A DNA stretch of 24,247 nucleotides from a virus. The stretch lies in the IMG/VR virus record IMGVR_UViG_3300034064_001960, positions 1 through 24,247 of that record, one strand, 5' to 3'. Below are positions 16,561 to 23,417 of this stretch, piece by piece; within the stretch, counting starts at the first letter, position 1, and each line of letters opens with the position of its first letter. A program made the translations under genes and the position numbers. The notes under the pieces are model-generated. The model saw only the letters and a program-made list of their open reading frames with translations, did not search any database and had not been told where the DNA came from.

Positions 16561-17791
16561 CGCGCTGACCCGCATCCAGGCTACTACTACGTGCTGACGT
16601 TTGACCTTGAACACGGTTATTTACTCCGCGTCCTAGCCTTGCGGCACCAGCCCGTAGATACGTGATGATTTCAGGAAACATGACGCGCTCACCAAAGGCA
16701 AGCTTATGCATGTTGACCGATCCGACAACATCGCGGTGGCCCAAAAAACCACACTGTCGGCACTGCCAGAGTCTGCCTCTGGCCTTTTGCTTATGTTCAC
16801 AATCGGGGCATACACTTGAAGTTCCGCGTTCGCTTCCTTTGAAAAAAGCCATGCCACAACGCTCTGATTTGTGTTCAAGGTAGCGGATGTCGCGCCCAAA
16901 TTCCCACTGACTCATGCGCTGATTCTGATGCCTCCCAGACCGTTTGCGCTGCACCCCGTCTGGATTGCCCACAAACAAACGAGAAACACCTTCGCTGCGA
17001 CAAAAGGCTATCACCTTGGCGGTGCCTTTGTGTTGCAGGTCTCGGCACCGACGCTCAGCGCGTGTGGTGACTTTACACCGCGCAACTTGTAACTTGCGCC
17101 AACGACGCGAACCCTTGGTACAGCGCGCACGCTTTTGGGCAATTTCTCCCAACGCAACATTGCGAGCCCGTTTCACCGCACGTATTCCACGCCCCGATAC
17201 AACCATCGCTTTGCCGGTGTTGGTTGACACCGCGCACTGATGAATTTGCCCTAAATCCACCGTAGCTCGAACTTGTGAGTCCAAAGCTTGTAAAACAACA
17301 GCCGTTTGCTGCTCCATACAAACATGCAATTCATAACCATCGCGCCAAACTATTTTGCAACTGCCGATGGCTTCTGGCAACGACACCTTCAGTACAATCG
17401 ACGCTCGACCTTGGCCCATTGGAAGGATGATCCGCCCTTCCTTACGCTTCACCGCTTGCGCTGGCCACAACAGCGGATAAAACCGCTTGTCGCGCCACGG
17501 ATAACGCATCTTCATTTCTGGATGACTCTTGCGCAGCTCTCGCGTTGTTTTCACGTTCGCTAAAAACGCATGTGTCACCATTTGAATGCTTTGAGAATGC
17601 AGCGGATATTGGCCCTTTGTAGCTTTTTGCAGCTCATCCTTGCCTGGCCACGGAGTGTTTTCCTCCCGTGCTTTCAAATGAACGTTTTTGCAAAACGTAT
17701 ACACCTCACCGCTCGCAAGCTGCCCCGCATGCAACTGCTCACGCAGTCGGTGCGAAAGATGCTTGAGAGGGATGATTTTTACCGTTTGCAT
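16448..17791 (-). CDS. tnpB: TnpB, IS605-family RNA-guided nuclease
   Basis: 447 residues from ATG 17791, which has AGGA 8 nt upstream. ATG 17797 and longer starts are in frame but poorly placed or reach into tnpA. RuvC-I is TVDLGQIHQCAV (D179). The RuvC-II position reads LFVGNPDGV, with no Glu at the usual place, and a conserved-looking Glu sits 20 residues later in MSQWEFGRDI (E297). The zinc ribbon is CPDC (328/331) and CRQC (344/347). RuvC-III is GHRDVVGSVNM (D354). This VGNP..GV / GHRDVVGSVN type is a distinct TnpB group and has a long basic tail ending near the element end. It is transcribed in the same direction as terL, so read-through could affect terL expression. Confidence 0.93.
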   Translation of the reverse strand: MQTVKIIPLKHLSHRLREQLHAGQLASGEVYTFCKNVHLKAREENTPWPGKDELQKATKGQYPLHSQSIQMVTHAFLANVKTTRELRKSHPEMKMRYPWRDKRFYPLLWPAQAVKRKEGRIILPMGQGRASIVLKVSLPEAIGSCKIVWRDGYELHVCMEQQTAVVLQALDSQVRATVDLGQIHQCAVSTNTGKAMVVSGRGIRAVKRARNVALGEIAQKRARCTKGSRRWRKLQVARCKVTTRAERRCRDLQHKGTAKVIAFCRSEGVSRLFVGNPDGVQRKRSGRHQNQRMSQWEFGRDIRYLEHKSERCGMAFFKGSERGTSSVCPDCEHKQKARGRLWQCRQCGFLGHRDVVGSVNMHKLAFGERVMFPEIITYLRAGAARLGRGVNNRVQGQTSARSSSLDAGQRAWSRSCLELKIAPSNGEPQWGEPCHASDGPGVFSVQL

Positions 17792-17842
17792 GTTCATTAT
17801 CCTAAATGGTACTCCAACGTCCCTAACATAGAATGGAGTAGC

Positions 17843-18262
17843 ATGCAAACAGATAAATCGTTGTACTCGCAGGGGAAAACACGATGGACACACTATCAGA
17901 TTGCATACCATTTTGTTTGGATCCCCAAGTACCGACGCAAAGTGCTGGCGGGTGCCGTGGAGACCGAGCTAAAACGGCTAATAGGAGAGTGCTCCGAAAA
18001 ATACGGATGGAAAATCTTGGCACTAGAAACCGATAAAGATCACGTCCACTGTTTTGTCAGCGCCCCGCCACGGTGGGCACCGGCGGTGATCGTAGGGCAC
18101 CTAAAAGGCTACACGTCCAAGTTCCTGCGCGAAAAATTTCCAGCCCTCAAACGAGTTTGTGGACACGAGCAATTGTGGACACAAGCCTACTACGTGGGGA
18201 CTGCGGGCGCCGTTTCAACAGAAGTCATTCGTCGCTACATTTCAGATTGCCAAGGCAAGTGA
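17843..18262 (+). CDS. tnpA: TnpA, IS200/IS605 Y1 transposase
   Basis: 139 residues, the family's usual length. It is a single-strand DNA transposase that cuts and rejoins hairpin ends. The HUH motif is DHVHCF (H67, H69) and the catalytic tyrosine is Y132 in IRRYISDCQGK. YHFVWIPKYRRKVL at about 22-35 is the typical first strand. ATG 17843 is chosen because family proteins start just before this region; the frame stays open upstream to 17570 inside tnpB. Diverges from tnpB with 51 bp between starts, so they share a regulatory gap. Confidence 0.95.
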   Translation: MQTDKSLYSQGKTRWTHYQIAYHFVWIPKYRRKVLAGAVETELKRLIGECSEKYGWKILALETDKDHVHCFVSAPPRWAPAVIVGHLKGYTSKFLREKFPALKRVCGHEQLWTQAYYVGTAGAVSTEVIRRYISDCQGK

Positions 18263-18290
18263 TGCCGCTGCCGCGGCTCGTCACTCTCAT

Positions 18291-18313
18291 CTCAATCCCC
18301 TAAAGGGGATGAG
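18291..18313. repeat. Left-end hairpin of the IS605-type element
   Basis: CTC, bulged A, ATCCCC, loop TAAA, GGGGAT, GAG. A stem with one bulged base is the classic shape bound by Y1 transposases. It lies 30 bp after the tnpA stop. Confidence 0.75.
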
Positions 18314-18471
18314 AATTCTCGCGCCGTTTTTTTAAATATGGGGACGGCGGCCAGTGGTTTAAGTTCGGGAACGTGCTCAAGCAAGAAGCCACTTTAGAGC
18401 GCATAGATTTGCGTTTATACTACAGAGATGGCGATTACGATTTAGGCGTAGATGTTAGGTACGTGTACTAG
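18313..18471 (+). pseudogene. Orphan 3' coding fragment next to the IS605-type element
   Basis: From the element end to TAG at 18469-18471 the plus strand has an open frame of about 50 codons without a start. It reads KYGDGGQWFKFGNVLKQ, then ATLERIDLRLYYRDGDY and DLGVDVRYVY. The residue mix (aromatics, alternating charges, Gly turns) looks like a true small beta protein rather than chance. An ATG at 16418, on the other side of the element, could have been its start. Unrecognised family. It is the reverse strand relative to the late genes. Confidence 0.5.
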
Positions 18472-18502
18472 CACCTGCACGCAAAATGCACACGTTAACG
18501 CG

Positions 18503-18967
18503 CTACTTTCCACAGGCATAAAACATATGCACCCACACAGCACCTGCTGCGAACGTCGCAGTATCGTCGTTGACCGTCAAAATGACAGGTGTTTTTTCAG
18601 TGAGGGCGTAGGGGCCGTTTTTCAACAAGCCGTTCAAAGGCATCCATATCTGGGCTTCAGGTTTGACGCCCGACACAGCCGCGCCACCCACCACACCGAA
18701 ATTGCCGAAGGCGTCGGTATCGGAAGGCACGCCAATGTCGAAATCGAATGTGGCTGAGGCGTCGGTGTCCAACCGCACACCACGCACAGCGCCGTCCAGC
18801 ACTTTGCAGGCAGGCAAGTAGAACAAATACAACACATCCGCGGGTGCAGGGTCTGCGGTGAAGGAATAACCACCCCACGCTGCGTTGACCACACCGCCGC
18901 CGTATTCGGTCACGGGGTATGTTGCGCGTCCAGAACCGACAGGAATATCCGAGTATAAAGTAGCCAT
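18503..18967 (-). CDS. Probable head decoration / small beta-sandwich virion protein
   Basis: 154 residues. The pattern resembles a widespread group of small phage proteins: an N-terminal strand (MATLYSDIPVGSGRATY), then YSFTADPAPADVLYLFYLPACKVLDGAVRG, VRLDTDASATFDFDIGV and a C-terminal strand pair (KTPVILTVNDDTATFAAGAV, VWVHMFYACGK). These are usually virion-associated. A strong AGGAGGTG SD lies 7 nt before ATG 18967, partly paired in a hairpin. It lies between small and large terminase genes and is separated from the latter by the insertion element. Assignment is by composition only. Confidence 0.7.
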   Translation of the reverse strand: MATLYSDIPVGSGRATYPVTEYGGGVVNAAWGGYSFTADPAPADVLYLFYLPACKVLDGAVRGVRLDTDASATFDFDIGVPSDTDAFGNFGVVGGAAVSGVKPEAQIWMPLNGLLKNGPYALTEKTPVILTVNDDTATFAAGAVWVHMFYACGK

Positions 18968-18979
18968 TAGTTGCCACCT

Positions 18980-19001
18980 CCTACCCTACTATGGGGGTAG
19001 G
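18980..19001 (-). promoter_or_regulatory. Hairpin overlapping a strong Shine-Dalgarno
   Basis: CCTACCC and GGGTAGG form a perfect 7-bp stem with an 8-nt loop. Its one arm covers three bases of the AGGAGG (plus 18977-18982) of the downstream gene. Folding would partly hide the ribosome site, so translation could be modulated or require passage of ribosomes or polymerase. Confidence 0.35.
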
Positions 19002-19024
19002 CTAGAGCCCGCACAACAACCATG

Positions 19025-19231
19025 TTAAAAATTTTTTAACAGGCGCATTTTTGCGTTTCTGCTGGCCTTAGCAGCGATAACTTTCAGCTCCAACACTGCT
19101 TCGTGGGGGAGTTGGGCCACCTTCCCGTTGCACTCCACGGCCCATAGGGTGGGGGAAATCTTCGAGTAGCGGAAGTCGTGCAGGCCAGTGGCCACTTCAC
19201 GCAAAACTTCCCTGTAGGCGCTATTTCTCAT
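19025..19231 (-). CDS. Small conserved-looking hypothetical protein
   Basis: 68 residues, from ATG 19231 with GGTGAG about 9 nt upstream. A GTG at 19246 is possible but lacks spacing from its SD. It starts 11 bp inside the small terminase gene, in another frame, so it is probably translationally coupled. Basic, with a mixed alpha/beta look (YREVLREVATGLHDF, LWAVECNGKVAQLP, KVIAAKASRNAKMRLL). No domain recognised. It could be a packaging accessory by position. Confidence 0.6.
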   Translation of the reverse strand: MRNSAYREVLREVATGLHDFRYSKISPTLWAVECNGKVAQLPHEAVLELKVIAAKASRNAKMRLLKNF

Positions 19232-19916
19232 CTTTATGCTCACCACCTGTGGTTGGTTCCAGCAACGCGTCTGTGGCGTCCACCGTTGCGCCTTGGATGA
19301 CTTTTACCAGGTCTGCATCGCTTAGGGCATGCACGTGGGTGTGGGTGGTGTCGATGGTGGCTTCGATGCGGGACGACACCCTTGTCGCCTGGCCTAGCCA
19401 TTGCTGGCCTAGCCATTTCAGCATCTGCACATCGCCTTTGACAGCCACGCGCCACTGTGCACGTCGCAGGGCTATGCGGCCAGCGTTGGCGTATTTGCGC
19501 ATGGCTTTGTCGAAATCCATGTTGTACCGCGCCTGCACGGCTTCTTCCAGGAAGTCCTTGCGCACAGCGAGGGCAAAACGCACCTCTTCGGGGGTGCACT
19601 GCATGGCACAGAGGCGTTCAAAGAGGTCGAAATCCATCTTGTCAGCGAAGCGTTTGGCTTTTTCAGGCAGGTTCGACGGCAGGTTGCTGGTGGTGTGTGC
19701 GAACGCGTGCCCTGGGGGTGTGTGGGTAGGTTTGGGCTTGGCAATCGACACGTATTCTTTGTCAGGTGGTGGCTGCCATGTGTCCTGTGCATCTACGGGT
19801 GGCTGCCATGTGTCCTGTGCATCTACGGGTGGCTGCCATGTGTCTTCTACAGCGCTACCAGGTGCTGGTGCGTCCTGCGGGGTAGATTCGGTGTTGGTGG
19901 GTGAATTTTTGTCCAT
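19221..19916 (-). CDS. terS: Terminase small subunit-like protein
   Basis: 231 residues from ATG 19916; a GTG at 19919 is the other option and neither has a strong SD. The core at about 95-175 matches small-terminase DNA-recognition proteins: FDLFERLCAMQCTPEEVRFA, then ARYNMDFDKAMRKYANAG, IALRRAQWRVAVKGD and MLKWLGQQWLGQ. These proteins choose and load the packaging site onto the large subunit. The first 65 residues are a Pro-rich linker with three copies of a DTWQPPVDAQ-type unit, unusual for the family. The C-terminus has a His/Thr/Ala-rich stretch. The gene overlaps the upstream gene by 62 bp. Confidence 0.82.
   Translation of the reverse strand: MDKNSPTNTESTPQDAPAPGSAVEDTWQPPVDAQDTWQPPVDAQDTWQPPPDKEYVSIAKPKPTHTPPGHAFAHTTSNLPSNLPEKAKRFADKMDFDLFERLCAMQCTPEEVRFALAVRKDFLEEAVQARYNMDFDKAMRKYANAGRIALRRAQWRVAVKGDVQMLKWLGQQWLGQATRVSSRIEATIDTTHTHVHALSDADLVKVIQGATVDATDALLEPTTGGEHKDEK
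19771..19844. repeat. 30-bp tandem repeat in the small terminase gene
   Basis: Two identical 30-bp units (19771-19800, 19801-19830) and a 14-bp start of a third. Each unit begins GGCTGCCATGTGTC on the plus strand and encodes the DTWQPPVDAQ unit on the minus strand. In-frame unit length means copy number can change without breaking the gene. Confidence 0.95.
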
Positions 19917-20184
19917 CACTTAACACCACTAGCACGTCTATTTGTCCGTGGCCAAGCATCCTGGCCGTCACTTTTTGGCCTGTGGTGGTCAAAGATTGCA
20001 CCGTCATGCTGCCCTGGGTGGTGGCGGTTGCACTGGACACGGTGGTGGTGCTGGGCAGGGTTTGGGAGAAGTCCCATGTGCGGGTGGTTACCGTGGTCTC
20101 GTCGTGGCCGAATGTCGCTGAGATGCCATCCACGTCGTAGAAGGGTTGGGAGCGCTGGATGAGGGTCGTGCTGTTGTGGGCCAT
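19855..20184 (-). CDS. Probable small virion protein, Ig-like beta domain
   Basis: 109 residues. The body TWDFSQTLPSTTTVSSATAT followed by VQSLTTTGQKVTARMLGHG and IDVLVVLSDGQKFTHQHRI has the strand spacing of the small Ig-like domains found in phage tail-adaptor and virion proteins. It is the first gene of the late block: a candidate promoter lies about 25 nt upstream and the integrase diverges from it. Its last 62 bp overlap the small terminase gene in another frame. The start ATG 20184 has no clear SD. Function is by resemblance and position only. Confidence 0.65.
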   Translation of the reverse strand: MAHNSTTLIQRSQPFYDVDGISATFGHDETTVTTRTWDFSQTLPSTTTVSSATATTQGSMTVQSLTTTGQKVTARMLGHGQIDVLVVLSDGQKFTHQHRIYPAGRTSTW

Positions 20185-20213
20185 GGCACGATCGTAGCAC
20201 GTGTGTCTTTTTT

Positions 20214-20241
20214 ATTGTAGAAAAACGACATTAAAGATAAA
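20214..20241 (-). promoter_or_regulatory. Candidate promoter for the late/head genes
   Basis: On the minus strand TTTATC (20241-20236), a 16-nt spacer and TACAAT (20219-20214), giving a start near 20207 and a leader of about 23 nt before ATG 20184. The -35 is weak. It overlaps the opposing int promoter element by element. Confidence 0.4.
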
Positions 20242-20243
20242 AT
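20215..20243 (+). promoter_or_regulatory. Candidate int promoter, possibly leaderless
   Basis: TTGTAG (20215-20220), exactly 17 nt, TAAAAT (20238-20243). Transcription should begin near 20250, at or next to the integrase ATG at 20251, leaving no room for a Shine-Dalgarno, and none is seen. Confidence 0.55.
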
Positions 20244-20250
20244 AACTATT

Positions 20251-21102
20251 ATGAAATCAATACAAGAAGCTGTGGAAGCAAAAGATTTTAGTGTGCTGTG
20301 GCCGATGATGGTGGAATGGCTGGAGCTTAATAGTTACGCAGGTGGAAAGTTGTCGCCCCATACTCTGCGGTCGTACAAAAAAGGCGTGGAATGCTATCTC
20401 GAAGATTGTGGGCCAATACTTAGCGCGACGCCTAAAAGCATGAAGCTGTGGCGCAATGCGCTGGTGGAAAAAGGGTTGTGCGCTAAAAGCGTAAGCCTGC
20501 GCATGATTGCAGTTAAACAGTTTTATAAGGCCCTGCATGACAATGGGTTTGAAGATTTGCGACCATTCAATGGGGTTCGTGCACCACGAGACCCTACGCC
20601 CTCATGGGAAAAACGCGAGGCGTACAGCGAAGAAGAGGTGGCTAAACTTTTGGAATTTGCTAGGCCACAAGACAGGCTGCTTATCTTGCTTTGCGGGCAT
20701 GCTGGACTGCGTATTTCAGAGGCGTTAGGGCTTAGCTGGAATAAAATAGACCTAAAAACAAGGAAGTTAACCGTTATTGGCAAGGGGCGTAAACAACGGA
20801 CGGTGCCTTTGAGCCGGACCCTTGTTGGGGTGCTTGAGGGCATGGAGCGCAGCGAGGGGACGTTGGTGGGCTACAAAACCCAGCGCAATGCGTATGTTAG
20901 GATCCAAAGACTGTGCGTTGCGGCTGGGGTGCCTATGCGTGGCTTGCATTCGCTAAGGCATTATGCTGGTACGAAAATTATGCGTGCGACGAACTCCCTG
21001 GAAAACGTGGCGCGGATGCTTGGGCATGCCAATCTTGAGATGGCGCGGACATATGCCAAATGGACCGATGAGGGGCTTAAAGACGCTGTAGCCGCGTGGT
21101 AG
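20251..21102 (+). CDS. int: Tyrosine recombinase / phage integrase
   Basis: 283 residues. An N-terminal SAM-like core-binding domain (about 15-105: LSPHTLRSYKKGVECYLEDC) precedes the catalytic domain. The catalytic set is complete: R154 (GLRISEALG), K178 (VIGKGRKQRTVPLS), H233 and R236 (LHSLRHYAGT), H259 (LGHANLEM) and nucleophile Y268 (ARTYAKW). The size and the lack of an arm-binding domain resemble XerC/XerD and small phage integrases, so it may act at a simple site. No attP core could be identified nearby. It is divergent from the late genes and likely expressed with lysogeny functions. XerC/D-like resolution of phage dimers is an alternative role. Confidence 0.93.
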   Translation: MKSIQEAVEAKDFSVLWPMMVEWLELNSYAGGKLSPHTLRSYKKGVECYLEDCGPILSATPKSMKLWRNALVEKGLCAKSVSLRMIAVKQFYKALHDNGFEDLRPFNGVRAPRDPTPSWEKREAYSEEEVAKLLEFARPQDRLLILLCGHAGLRISEALGLSWNKIDLKTRKLTVIGKGRKQRTVPLSRTLVGVLEGMERSEGTLVGYKTQRNAYVRIQRLCVAAGVPMRGLHSLRHYAGTKIMRATNSLENVARMLGHANLEMARTYAKWTDEGLKDAVAAW

Positions 21103-21607
21103 GTTTTCTAGCGTTGCACCTGCCTGCCCACTAAACCACCCCCCTATGGCTGGATTGCCTAAAAAAATATATATCCCCCCCTGTTTGCGTATTGGAAGTT
21201 GATGCGGTGCGTCATTGAGAGGGGGGGTGGGGTCTTTTTTCTGGCTACAAATAGCACGTGTGTCGCTCAAAACATGGTGTGTGGTGGGGGGGAATTAATT
21301 TTGGTCTGTGTGGCGGGGGGGATATGGCCAATGGCTGATGGGACCCATTGTGTTTAGGCTACCCGCTGCCCCCTGGGTCCGTTTTTATGGTCCCAAAACG
21401 CGCCAGGATGCCCCCTGTTCGTTAAAAATCACCAGGCTATGTCGATGCCTACCCCTGCTTTTGTGTGGATTGTGGGGGTTTTATGTGGGTTTGGTGTGTG
21501 TGCAATGTGTTTTTCTTATGCTATGTGCGGCTTTCTTTTCCGATTAGAAGCGCTATCATGCTATCGTGTTGTGTTGTTTGGGTGATGAATTACACGTTAT
21601 TCGTGGA
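21103..21607. other. 505-bp gap with G/C homopolymer tracts
   Basis: No convincing gene. The stretch has many runs of six to eight G or C (near 21145, 21175, 21222, 21285 and 21315), a TATATATA-like block next to one of them, and an inverted repeat near 21340. Being directly after int, it is the natural place for attP, but I see no tRNA-like or repeated core. Confidence 0.6.
21340..21386 (+). terminator. Weak candidate terminator downstream of int
   Basis: GGACCCA (21341-21347) and TGGGTCC (21374-21380) pair perfectly, followed by GTTTTT. The 26-nt loop is long and int ends 240 nt earlier, so this is only a candidate. Confidence 0.22.
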
Positions 21608-21964
21608 TTACTTGATTAGGCTGTGTGTGCGGAGAAGGGATAAAAAGCTGGGCATGTTGCGGATGATGTGACAAGCCCACCCGTTTCCCCCCATTTTCCC
21701 CAATATTTCCTCCTGCTCCCTCGTCACCTTCCCCCTCTCCGTCTTCAACTCCACCGCAATTCCCGCAATACCCTGAATTCTCATTTGTTCAGATCGCGTA
21801 AAAATCAACAAATCTGGACAACCTTTAAGCAATCCACGCGACTTCGCAAAACTAGCTTGCCGATAACTTCTCTTCCCCTCATTCGCAACATGCACAAACA
21901 AAATCCCGAATTCCCGCAATACCCTGCAAGTCTCCACCAATAGTACATCCTCCGACACGTCCAT
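21608..21964 (-). CDS. VRR-NUC domain nuclease
   Basis: 118 residues from ATG 21964, which follows a GGGGGGGG tract by 3 nt; an ATG at 21979 is in frame without an SD. Visible PD-(D/E)XK-type residues: E29 (VANEGKRS), D51 (GLLKGCPDLLIF), E72-x-K74 (VELKTERG) and Q84 (REQEE). This is the VRR-NUC pattern, found in many phage stand-alone nucleases acting on branched or nicked DNA. Together with ssb nearby it suggests a replication/recombination cluster. It is transcribed leftward toward a geneless gap. Partner helicase not seen in the window. Confidence 0.88.
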   Translation of the reverse strand: MDVSEDVLLVETCRVLREFGILFVHVANEGKRSYRQASFAKSRGLLKGCPDLLIFTRSEQMRIQGIAGIAVELKTERGKVTREQEEILGKMGGNGWACHIIRNMPSFLSLLRTHSLIK

Positions 21965-22102
21965 AATCCCCCCCCGCATTCAATGAACACCCGTTCAGCA
22001 ATCACACAACACAGCACGAAAGCTACGTTATCGCACGATTTCGCACTCCAAATCCGCCCAAATCGACACTTTTTAACATCGCACACACTAGATATTTGCA
22101 GG

Positions 22103-22120
22103 TGCGTAAAACTTTACGCA
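22103..22120. promoter_or_regulatory. 18-bp palindrome, operator-like
   Basis: TGCGTAAA, centre AC, TTTACGCA: two perfect 8-bp arms. It lies 139 bp before the VRR-NUC start in a stretch without a gene. Related partial words (TTCGCAAA at 22122-22130, TCGCAC twice near 22050-22066) are close by. It could bind a dimeric regulator. No promoter core could be set with confidence. Confidence 0.45.
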
Positions 22121-22243
22121 TCTTCGCAAAACATACATCTACAACTGTGCAGTGATGGGATTATGTGCAGTGGTAAGACAAGATTGGCCACACACCATGA
22201 CGCGGTGCGTTAGGGAATTCTGCTTATCCAACGCGCCGTAAAA

Positions 22244-22264
22244 CTCCGCCCTTTAGGGCGTGAG
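22244..22264. repeat. Left-end hairpin of the tnpB element
   Basis: Stem CTC-CGCCC with GGGCG-GAG, loop TTTA and one bulged T (22261), the typical imperfect hairpin of this superfamily. A second small stem (ACGCC-GAA-GGCGT) follows. Confidence 0.75.
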
Positions 22265-22340
22265 ATATAAGGCGCACGCCGAAGGCGTAAATTTTTCTTT
22301 CCTTTCCGTCATTGAAATGTTAGGTGTCCAGAAAATAGCC

Positions 22341-23417
22341 ATGCCATCTGCGATAAAAACCCTTAAAGTGCGTGTGAAAGATAAACACGCGAAAAAATTG
22401 CGGCGTATGGCAGCGTCTGTCAACTTTGTGTGGAATTACATCAATGATCTTTCTTTTAGATATTTTAAACAACACCGTGTGTTTTTAACAGAATACGATT
22501 TGCATCCCTATACCACAGGGGCTTCTAAGGAACTTAAAATCCATAGCCAAACAGTGCAGTGTGTTGCAAAAGAATACGTGACACGCAGAAAGCAATTTGC
22601 AAAAGCAAGATTGCGGTGGCGGAAAACCTATGGGACAAAGCGTTCTTTAGGTTGGATTCCTGTGAATACAGGTGCTTCTTGTTTTAAAGAGGGTACAGTT
22701 TTTCACAACGGCCAAAAGTTTTCTGTGTGGGATTCGTATGGTTTAGAACAATACCGATTTAAAAACGCTTCTTTCAATGAGGATGCCACAGGTCGATGGT
22801 ATTTCAATGTGGTGGTGGAAGAAGCGGTTTCACAATCGGTGGGCAGAAAAGCTGTAGGCATTGATTTAGGATGCAAGAGCGCAGCCACTTGCTCTACAGG
22901 TCATAAAATTGAAGGCCGTTGGTATCGGACTCAAGAAGAAGCATTAAAGAAAGCCCAGCGGTATAAGAAAAAGAAACGTGCACGGGCTATCCACCGTAAA
23001 ATCAAAAACATACGTAAAGATGCTTTGCACCATTTAAGTTGTAAGCTGGTGCAGAAAAATGCAGCAGTATTCATCGGCAATGTATCCAGTGCCAAGATGG
23101 TCAAGACGAAGATGGCAAAATCGGTTCTTGATGCCTCTTGGGGGATGCTGAAAACCATGTTGAACTATAAATGCGCTTACGCAAACGTGGTTTTTGAAGT
23201 TGTGGATGAAAAATGGACAACCCAAACCTGTTCATCATGTGGTGATAGGCCGTTTACACGGCCTAGAGGTTTCGCAGGGCTTGGAATAAGAGAATGGGTT
23301 TGTACCTCATGCGGCACACGGCATGACCGTGATGTCAATGCGGCCAAAAACATTCTCGCGGTCGGACTCGGTCGTCTCGTTGGAGGAATTCCCGTAAGGG
23401 ATAGGAGCTGTGCTTAA
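22341..23417 (+). CDS. tnpB: TnpB, IS1341-type RNA-guided nuclease
   Basis: 358 residues from ATG 22341 (MPSAIKTLKVRVKDKHAK), which matches the usual family start; the frame is open to 22260 but the extra residues look unrelated. N-terminal domain with NFVWNYINDLSFR, then RuvC-I VGIDLGCKSAAT (D175), the RuvC-II position VFIGNVSSAKMVKTKMAKS (Asn in place of the usual Glu; E286 and E290 in VFEVVDEKW are candidates), zinc ribbon C297/C300 and C321/C324, and RuvC-III HDRDVNAAKNI (D331). All other family landmarks are intact and there is no stop or frameshift. It belongs to a different TnpB group from the one at 16.4-17.8 kb. Confidence 0.93.
   Translation: MPSAIKTLKVRVKDKHAKKLRRMAASVNFVWNYINDLSFRYFKQHRVFLTEYDLHPYTTGASKELKIHSQTVQCVAKEYVTRRKQFAKARLRWRKTYGTKRSLGWIPVNTGASCFKEGTVFHNGQKFSVWDSYGLEQYRFKNASFNEDATGRWYFNVVVEEAVSQSVGRKAVGIDLGCKSAATCSTGHKIEGRWYRTQEEALKKAQRYKKKKRARAIHRKIKNIRKDALHHLSCKLVQKNAAVFIGNVSSAKMVKTKMAKSVLDASWGMLKTMLNYKCAYANVVFEVVDEKWTTQTCSSCGDRPFTRPRGFAGLGIREWVCTSCGTRHDRDVNAAKNILAVGLGRLVGGIPVRDRSCA

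Larger units (their letters stand above)
16410..18320. mobile_element. IS605-type insertion sequence with divergent tnpA and tnpB
   Basis: tnpB (minus) and tnpA (plus) diverge from about 17.8 kb and are flanked by subterminal hairpins: 16421-16444 (CTCT, CCC, loop TAAA, GGG, AGAG) at the tnpB end and 18291-18313 (CTC, bulged A, ATCCCC, loop TAAA, GGGGAT, GAG) at the tnpA end. Such imperfect hairpins are recognised by Y1 transposases. There are no inverted terminal repeats or target duplication, as expected for this superfamily. The exact ends cannot be fixed without an empty site. Both genes look intact. Confidence 0.9.

Noticed and set aside
17570-17842. N-terminal extension of TnpA
   Set aside because: It runs through the 5' part of tnpB on the opposite strand, and the TnpA family starts at about 17843.
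19771-19844. Possible CRISPR-like array
   Set aside because: The units are contiguous, without spacers, and in frame inside terS.
21308-21547. 79-codon plus-strand frame with a hydrophobic end
   Set aside because: GTG start preceded by a G-run by chance, no recognisable protein pattern, Cys/Leu/Trp-rich in a low-complexity gap.
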